From contig JADYYF010000002.1 of assembly GCA_020853795.1 (NCBI GenBank), positions 1 through 40,390 on the forward strand: a stretch of DNA of 40,390 nt. Reading direction: 5' to 3'. The translations under genes were made by a program, and so were the position numbers. A model generated the notes under the pieces. The model ran no database searches, was not told where the DNA came from, and saw only the letters and a program-made list of their open reading frames with translations. The stretch is from Candidatus Zixiibacteriota bacterium (GTDB lineage Bacteria; Zixibacteria; MSB-5A5; CAIYYT01). Numbering within the stretch: the stretch's first letter is position 1; each line of letters opens with the position of its first letter. Positions 35,213 through 40,390 of the stretch are shown piece by piece.

Positions 35213-36184
35213 TTAAAGACCAACTGAAAAACCAAAGATTGACTCCCAGCCGCCGACATTGCGAGCCTGTTCGACGGCGATGTCAACTTTGGCCAACACC
35301 GTTTTTATCGGCAAAGTGAAGCCGACGCCGAAGGCCGGTTCGCCGGCAGCAACGCCGGCGCGCAGGGCCAGTTGCGGGACAATCTTGAACTCGCCTCCGG
35401 CATATAGTTTGGGCGAAAACTCTTCGTGCTTCTCTCCATCGACTGCCAGCAGCAGGCGTTCTTTCAACAGCAGTACGGAAGCGCCGGCCTTAACAACAAA
35501 CGGTACCTTGTCGGTGACATCGGTTCCCAGTTCCCCGCGCTGACTCCAGTATTCGCCGGTATTCCATGGATACTTGGCCGCCAGATTGCGCACGACCGCG
35601 CCGAAGCGCACGAGGTCGATCGGCCCGTCGAGCGGCAAGATGCTTTCACGGTCAAGATGGATCATGCCGCCGACATCGAACCCGGCCGAGTAGGCCGAGA
35701 TGGATTCCAGTTTCTGGTAGTAGTAGCGGATATCGCCGCCGAGGGTCAGATAGCGCGAGAAACGGCGGGAGAAGGCGATGGCGATGACGCCATCGAGGTT
35801 GTCGAGTTCACCGGTGTCGACGCCGCGTTCGTCACGGCCAATAACGCCGCCGGTGGAAGCCATCTCCCCGGAGAAAGCGATGGCGGCCTCACCGCGCACC
35901 GGAAAGAGCACGGCGAACTGCTGAAGCGAGCGTTGCAGCGACATGTCGCGGTAGGCACCGCCAATGGTCAGGCGTTGCAACTGGGCAACAGCGCCGGGGT
36001 TGAAGAAGATGCCGGCGATATCATCCGAGACGGCGGTGTAGGCGTTGCCCATGCCGACCGCGCGCGGAGTTACCGACATCTGGAGAAAGGCGCCGCCGTA
36101 GCCGCCGTAATCATCGCCGGCAGCGGCGGTCGCCGCCAGCAGCAGCGACGCAAGGAGCGCCAGGAAAAATCGTCTTAGCATCAT
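35213..36184 (-). CDS. PorV/PorQ family outer-membrane protein (second)
   Basis: A 323-residue protein with signal peptide (1-22, LLASLLLAATAAAG). FLQMSVTPRAVGMGNAYTAVSDDIAGIFFNPGAVAQL (in segments) matches the PorV/PorQ N-terminus, with the NPG motif. Barrel strands follow, and it ends IFGFSVGL. Its ATG overlaps the stop of the upstream propeller gene as ATGA, so the two are translationally coupled. It differs enough from the neighbouring PorV protein to suggest distinct roles rather than recent duplication. Confidence 0.85.
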   Translation of the reverse strand: MMLRRFFLALLASLLLAATAAAGDDYGGYGGAFLQMSVTPRAVGMGNAYTAVSDDIAGIFFNPGAVAQLQRLTIGGAYRDMSLQRSLQQFAVLFPVRGEAAIAFSGEMASTGGVIGRDERGVDTGELDNLDGVIAIAFSRRFSRYLTLGGDIRYYYQKLESISAYSAGFDVGGMIHLDRESILPLDGPIDLVRFGAVVRNLAAKYPWNTGEYWSQRGELGTDVTDKVPFVVKAGASVLLLKERLLLAVDGEKHEEFSPKLYAGGEFKIVPQLALRAGVAAGEPAFGVGFTLPIKTVLAKVDIAVEQARNVGGWESIFGFSVGL

Positions 36185-38706
36185 GGTATCACCATCAACT
36201 TGCCCCAGTATTCTTCGCCACTGGTGGTTTCGAGTAAATAGAAGTAGACGCCGGCGGCAACTTTCTCGCCGTTGCCGTTGGTGCCGTCCCAGGTATCGAT
36301 ATCGTCGTACTGCACATTGGCCAGCCGCTCAACGCCGTCCACGACTTTCTTCACGATGTTGTTGGCGAAGTCGTAGACGGTGATGGTCACCTTGCCATTC
36401 TGCTTCAGTTTGTAGTGGAACTTCAAATCGCCGATGCCGAGGTAGGGCGAGAAGGGATTCGGCGTCACGAACGTGCGGTCGTCGTCGCCGGCCGTTGCAG
36501 GGATATCAACGAAGGTGCGGATGATCGTCCAGTTCTCGAAGTCCTGGGTGTGTGCGAGGCCGTCTTCGGTGCCAACCCAGAGGCGATCGCCGATCATGCG
36601 CACGGCGTAGACGGGTACATCGTCGGCGATACTGCGGCCGGTGGCGGGGTCGTAGATGGTCGGCACCGTCCAGTTGGCGCCGAAATCAGTCGACATGTAG
36701 AGTCCCTGGTCGGCGGCGAAGAAGACGGTATCGCCGTTGAAGGCGATGTTCCAGGCCATGACGTCGGCGATGGTCTCGACCCAGGATGTGCCTTGATCGG
36801 TCGAGTAGCACACGGAGGGGTGGCCGAGGTCCTCACCGCGCCTGGTGGCGGCCCAGACGAGACTGCTGTCCCCGCTTTGCTGAAGGGCTAAGGAGACGAC
36901 AAAATTGCCGGGGAGGCTATCCTCCTTGGGAACCGCACCGACGCCGTTATATGACCGCCAGATGAAGTCAAATTGATCCGGATCGAGATTCGGCTGATAA
37001 ACGCGGAAATTGAAAAGGAACTGCGAGCCAATCTGGGCGAGGTACATCTGTCCGAGCCCGGAACCGGCGGAGCCAACATGAACCTCGTACTGGCTCATTT
37101 CAACGGCGTTGAACTGAGTGCCGATAGGAATACTCGTCGGTGAGAAGAAGTCGGCAACGGTGAGAACGTCGAAGTGCGCGCCGTAGTCCTGCGAGCGCCG
37201 CATGCCGCCGGAGGTGGCAGCGAAGATGACCGTATCGCCGTAGTACTCGCCAATTTCGATGTCATAACAGGTTACAGCGGGCGGACCGACGAGGTAGTGT
37301 TCCCAAGTGAAGCCGTTGTTGGTGGTTCGAAGGGTTGCCGGGTGGCTACCGAATTGGTCTTTGAACGATTCGACACCCGCCCAGAACTCTTCGCCGTGCC
37401 GGGTCTTCATCGTCGCCAGGGTAATGACTTTCTGTCCCCAGGTCGCATTGTCGAACAGGTTGAGATAGGCAGTGGAGTCGAGATCGCCGCCCGGATTGAA
37501 ATAGAAGGCCACCACCCCGGAGTCGGTGCCGGCCGAGATGCGGACGAAGTCCTCACGCGGGGAGATATCGAGACAATGGAAGCGATTGCGCAGATTGTCT
37601 TCGCTCTGGTTGCCGTTGTCGAAGTAGAAGTTGGACCAGGTGTCGCCGAGATCGGTGGATCGGATTAGCCCGCCGTGATCGCAGGCGGCCCAGATTTCGT
37701 CGCCCCAGAAGCCAAGCTCTTCCACCCGGCGGTTTGTTCCGGCGGCCTGCGGGGTCGATTTGGATTCCCAGGTGGCGCCGCGATCGGTGGTGACGACGAA
37801 GCCCTGGCCGGAGTGGCTGAGCGTATCGAAAACACCGGCGATCACGGTGTCGCCATTGGCAGCGATCGCGCTGAACAGATAGCCCGGCAGTCCGTTGTCG
37901 ATGTCCCAGGAGCGCATGGCGAAGACGGTGTCGTTGACGTTCGTAATGCCGCGATCGGTGGCATACCACCATTCGGAACCGGTATTGGCGATGTCGATGA
38001 TGTTTTTCGAAATCAGCTTGACGTGCTTGCTGACGTAGTAGAATAGCTGAACGCCTTCAGCGCTTCCCGTCCAGACGATCTTGGCATTTTCATGGGTCGG
38101 ATCAACCAGCGCGGAGAACATCAGGCCGCGAAGATGACCCGCTTCGTTGATCAGGCTGTCACCCTCGAAGTCGTCGGCGATCTCGGTGGACGGAAACACC
38201 GGCGACCAACTGCTTCCCCCGTCCAGACTCCGCAAGAGTCCGGCGCCGAAAACGGGGGCGTAAATGACGCTATCGTAGACGGCGAGGTCATAGGCCAGCC
38301 GGTTGGGAAGGCCGAAAAGTCGGTTTTCGACGTATTGCCAGGAATCGCCGCCGTTGTCGGTGAGATAGAGCCCGGCACCAGTCTGGTTGAGAGTGGTGCT
38401 GGCGGTGGCGGCGAGCACACGCGATCCGGAAGCGCCGATGGCCCCAATCGCATCATCTTCGAACGACTCGGGGGCGTTGAAGGTCATCCAGGTGATGCCG
38501 CCGTCGGTGGTTCGGGCAATGCCGTTGCCGGTGGCGATCCAGATCGCATTTCCCACCGTGATGATATCGACAACAGAATTGTCGAGTAGCGTGGGTGTGC
38601 CGTCGTGCGCCTTGGAGAACGTCGGCAACGCCCCGGTGGCGGCCGAGAGGCTCACTGCCAGCAGCAGCGCGAGACCGAGGCAGCTTATGCAAAGTCCTTT
38701 GATCAT
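36181..38706 (-). CDS. Exported BNR/sortilin-like beta-propeller protein with C-terminal T9SS-type sorting domain
   Basis: An 841-residue secreted or surface protein. Signal peptide at 1-24. About ten Asp-box/BNR repeats run through residues 60-740, recognised by T-D-x-G-x-x-W blocks (ARTTDGGITWMTF, YLTDNGGDSWQYV, RSLDGGSSWSPVF, STDLGDTWSNFYF, YSTDQGTSWVET, MSTDFGANWTVP and others). The last 90 residues (TPNPFSPYLGIGDLKFHYKL ... WDGTNGNGEKVAAGVYFYLL) have the layout of T9SS type A sorting or FlgD-like Ig domains. Likely a T9SS cargo or surface-attached protein; ligand unknown. Two PorV proteins follow directly. A terminator-like hairpin lies in its leader. Confidence 0.85.
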   Translation of the reverse strand: MIKGLCISCLGLALLLAVSLSAATGALPTFSKAHDGTPTLLDNSVVDIITVGNAIWIATGNGIARTTDGGITWMTFNAPESFEDDAIGAIGASGSRVLAATASTTLNQTGAGLYLTDNGGDSWQYVENRLFGLPNRLAYDLAVYDSVIYAPVFGAGLLRSLDGGSSWSPVFPSTEIADDFEGDSLINEAGHLRGLMFSALVDPTHENAKIVWTGSAEGVQLFYYVSKHVKLISKNIIDIANTGSEWWYATDRGITNVNDTVFAMRSWDIDNGLPGYLFSAIAANGDTVIAGVFDTLSHSGQGFVVTTDRGATWESKSTPQAAGTNRRVEELGFWGDEIWAACDHGGLIRSTDLGDTWSNFYFDNGNQSEDNLRNRFHCLDISPREDFVRISAGTDSGVVAFYFNPGGDLDSTAYLNLFDNATWGQKVITLATMKTRHGEEFWAGVESFKDQFGSHPATLRTTNNGFTWEHYLVGPPAVTCYDIEIGEYYGDTVIFAATSGGMRRSQDYGAHFDVLTVADFFSPTSIPIGTQFNAVEMSQYEVHVGSAGSGLGQMYLAQIGSQFLFNFRVYQPNLDPDQFDFIWRSYNGVGAVPKEDSLPGNFVVSLALQQSGDSSLVWAATRRGEDLGHPSVCYSTDQGTSWVETIADVMAWNIAFNGDTVFFAADQGLYMSTDFGANWTVPTIYDPATGRSIADDVPVYAVRMIGDRLWVGTEDGLAHTQDFENWTIIRTFVDIPATAGDDDRTFVTPNPFSPYLGIGDLKFHYKLKQNGKVTITVYDFANNIVKKVVDGVERLANVQYDDIDTWDGTNGNGEKVAAGVYFYLLETTSGEEYWGKLMVIP

Positions 38707-38880
38707 TAGCCTACCTTCCCAAAAACGAAAAAACCGAAGCCGTGCTTAAGTGCAGGAGTTTCGGTCTGGTGTAAGTCAACTTCAAACTGATAGATCCGAA
38801 TCGGCTAAGTTCTTCTCGATGACGATCTTTCGATAGCGATTCCTCCTGCGGGAAGGTAGCAATTTGGGAAGTGCCGTCAA
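38707..38880 (-). promoter_or_regulatory. Promoter and structured leader of the propeller operon
   Basis: Putative promoter TTGACG (38880-38875), 16-bp spacer, TACCTT (38858-38853). The leader would be about 140 nt. RNA segment UUCGG (38800-38796) can pair with CCGAA (38764-38760), competing with the terminator stem. Upstream CUACCUUCCC (38859-38850) is perfectly complementary to GGGAAGGUAG (38720-38711), which includes the ribosome site, and CUUCCCAAA (38871-38863) is complementary to UUUGGGAAG (38723-38715). Whether those segments are transcribed depends on the real start site. Read by eye. Confidence 0.45.
38721..38765 (-). terminator. Terminator-like hairpin directly before the propeller gene
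   Basis: Minus strand: ACCGAA (38765-38760) pairs with TTCGGT (38738-38733) around a 21-nt loop with some internal pairing, followed by TTTTT-CG-TTTTT. It ends 15 bases before the ATG at 38706. It either ends the ppx/etfA transcript or acts as an attenuator of the propeller operon. The outer stem is only six pairs, so strength is uncertain. Confidence 0.55.
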
Positions 38881-38921
38881 GCTGTTTTACAGACGAACCG
38901 AGACATGCGACTGTTTAATCC

Positions 38922-39854
38922 TCAACCGATGCGGGCAGCCAAGGCGGCCAGAATCAGCCCCCAGCGCAGTCCGCGGTTGGAGACCGTGAGTTTCTCGAAG
39001 GCGAACTGCCGCAACAGGTAGTGGAGGATCAGCGCCCCGCCGACGATGATTTCGGCGCGGTCGGGGTCGAAAGGCATGTACTTGGAGCGTCCGAGGCTGC
39101 TGATGGCGCCAAGGTGGGCGATTTGCTCTTCGATCCAGACGCGGCTGAGCATCGTGCCGTGGACGCGGTCGGGATCGAATTCGGTCAGATTCAGGCTCAT
39201 CGCGCCTAACGTCGTGGCGGTGCCGCCCACAGCGATGACTTGGGCGTTGAACGCCGGCCGACCCATGCGGTCCAGGCCGGTGAAAGCATCGGCCATGTGT
39301 TCCAGTGCGGAGGCTCGCTTGGCTTCGGTCAGCAGAGTGTCAAGTCCGCATGATTCGGTAAGATTCACGGCGCCGATCGCGAAGCTTTTGCTGCGTTCGA
39401 TGCGGTCGCGCGCGCCGAAGATCACCTCGCTGGAGCCGCCGCCGACATCGAGAACAATGCGGCGTTCGGGCACGTTGGTCAGTCCGGTCGCCGCGGCGCG
39501 GTACGACAATTCCGCTTCATGGGCACCGCTGATGATCTCCATCGTCCAGTCGTATTGTTTGGCGATCAGCGTGGCCAGCACCGGGCCATTGGTTGCTGAG
39601 CGGAAGACCTGGGTGCCGCAGGCATGAACCTCGGAGACTTCAAAGTCTTTGATGATTGCGGCAAACTTGTCAAGGACGGCAATTTGTCGCGCGAGGGCTT
39701 CCGGTGTTATGACGCCGCCGGCCGCGGCACCGGCGGACAGTCGAGTCGAGGCTTTGGTATCGACCAGAACGCGCAGTTGCCCGCTATCGTTGCGCTCAAC
39801 GATGAGCAAGAGCGAGGAATTGGAGCCGATATCGACTGCGGCCAGACGAAGCAA
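38922..39854 (-). CDS. Ppx/GppA family phosphatase
   Basis: A 310-residue actin-fold enzyme. Phosphate-binding motifs are VDIGSNSSLLLIVE at the N-terminus and VLDVGGGSSEVIFG near 140, with ACGTQVFRSATN and GGTATTLGAMSLNL between and after. The short length (E. coli Ppx and GppA are about 500) is that of the core domain pair without the C-terminal HD extension, common in many phyla. Members hydrolyse polyphosphate or pppGpp; which is not decidable from sequence. It starts 21 bp after etfA on the same strand. Confidence 0.9.
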   Translation of the reverse strand: MLRLAAVDIGSNSSLLLIVERNDSGQLRVLVDTKASTRLSAGAAAGGVITPEALARQIAVLDKFAAIIKDFEVSEVHACGTQVFRSATNGPVLATLIAKQYDWTMEIISGAHEAELSYRAAATGLTNVPERRIVLDVGGGSSEVIFGARDRIERSKSFAIGAVNLTESCGLDTLLTEAKRASALEHMADAFTGLDRMGRPAFNAQVIAVGGTATTLGAMSLNLTEFDPDRVHGTMLSRVWIEEQIAHLGAISSLGRSKYMPFDPDRAEIIVGGALILHYLLRQFAFEKLTVSNRGLRWGLILAALAARIG

Positions 39855-39875
39855 TGAACGGGGCCTTTCCGCCTG

Positions 39876-40390
39876 CTACTTATGCAGTTCTTTCTTGAAT
39901 TTCTCGGTCAAGGCCGGAACGATCTCGAAGAGGTCGCCGACGATTCCGTAGGTGGCGACGTTGAAAATCGGCGCGTCGGCATCGCGATTGACGGCGACGA
40001 TCGTCCCGGAGGATTGCATACCGACGAGATGCTGGATGGCACCGGAGACGCCAATGGCGAAGTAGAGTTTGGGATTTACCGTACGGCCGGTCTGACCGAC
40101 CTGATACTTGTACTGAATCCACCCGGCATCGACGACGGCACGGGAGGCGCCGACGGCGCCGCCGACAGCATCGGCCAATTCGCGGATCAGGTGGAAATTG
40201 GCAGGTTCGCGCAGACCGCGACCGCCGGCCACGATGATGTCGGCCTCGGCGAGTGTGATTTCCCCGCCGCCGCCGGCAGCACCGGTTTCGACCTGAAGCT
40301 TGGATGATGCGGAAGATGCAAACGGCTCGATGGCTCCACTGCGGGCGGTGTCGAGCTTGGCTTCGGCAAAGACTTTGGGACGCAACGTGG
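39876..40390 (-). CDS. etfA: Electron transfer flavoprotein alpha subunit, C-terminal part (5' end beyond window)
   Basis: Carries electrons from acyl-CoA and other dehydrogenases to the quinone pool together with EtfB. About 170 residues are visible; the family is about 310-330, so the N-terminal half lies beyond the edge, and the Met near the start ([12 protein letters not shown]) is internal. The FAD-binding C-terminal domain is unmistakable: [28 protein letters not shown] (in segments), the [10 protein letters not shown] loop, [11 protein letters not shown] and [12 protein letters not shown]. Followed by the Ppx/GppA gene. Confidence 0.94.
   Translation of the reverse strand, partial: TLRPKVFAEAKLDTARSGAIEPFASSASSKLQVETGAAGGGGEITLAEADIIVAGGRGLREPANFHLIRELADAVGGAVGASRAVVDAGWIQYKYQVGQTGRTVNPKLYFAIGVSGAIQHLVGMQSSGTIVAVNRDADAPIFNVATYGIVGDLFEIVPALTEKFKKELHK

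Noticed and set aside
38760-38846. Known riboswitch class (for example cyclic di-GMP) in the propeller leader
   Set aside because: An AUC-GAAA-GAU mini-hairpin and GC-rich stems were seen, but the conserved core bases of the classes I know are absent.

Overview
The window looks like a chromosomal segment of a GC-rich, Gram-negative bacterium from a poorly cultivated lineage. It has outer-membrane beta-barrels, two PorV/PorQ-type proteins, an exported beta-propeller protein with a C-terminal domain resembling type IX secretion (T9SS) sorting domains, and an outer-membrane polysaccharide export protein. PorV plus T9SS-like sorting domains point to the FCB superphylum. With the high GC and gene content, a Zixibacteria-like candidate phylum is my best guess, but this is inference from gene families, not a phylogeny. 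I see no rRNA, tRNA, CRISPR, transposase or phage gene.

Layout. 1-3873 (minus): tryptophan operon trpE-G-D-C, with trpC cut by the window edge. It is preceded by a short leader ORF with the run Tyr-Tyr-Trp-Trp-Trp-Tyr and a terminator/antiterminator pair, which together form a complete ribosome-mediated attenuator. 3904-9045 (minus): glycolytic operon pfp (PPi-type phosphofructokinase), a small outer-membrane barrel, gap, pgk, tpiA, secG, ending in a terminator. 9102-11783 (minus): a periplasmic retropepsin-like protease with PDZ domain and a glycerophosphodiester phosphodiesterase. 11803-24750 (plus): an exopolysaccharide/O-antigen-type cluster with dTDP-rhamnose synthesis (rfbA, C, B, D), a putative sigma-54 promoter, an SLBB export protein, three glycosyltransferases, a two-domain oxidoreductase and the priming sugar transferase. 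No flippase, polymerase or chain-length kinase is in the window.

24725-25422 is about 700 bp of non-coding DNA packed with short palindromic and direct repeats. 25423-29047 (minus): a tandem SRPBCC-domain protein, pyruvate kinase and an outer-membrane protein. 29178-33119 (plus): ligA, an AI-2E-family permease and a YihY/BrkB-type membrane protein. 33127-38880 (minus): a T9SS-like set (propeller protein, two PorV/PorQ proteins) followed by an isocitrate/isopropylmalate-type dehydrogenase, with a structured leader in front. 38922-40390 (minus): a Ppx/GppA phosphatase and the 3' part of etfA.

Two regulatory themes recur. Several promoters of the form TTGACA-N16/17-TAnnTT (some with weaker boxes) sit so close to the ATG that the mRNA should be leaderless (trpL, the SRPBCC gene, pyk, ligA). 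Two transcription units (trpE and the propeller gene) have a terminator-like hairpin directly before the start codon, suggesting control by premature termination. Coordinates of promoters and RNA structures were read by eye. No search or folding program was run.
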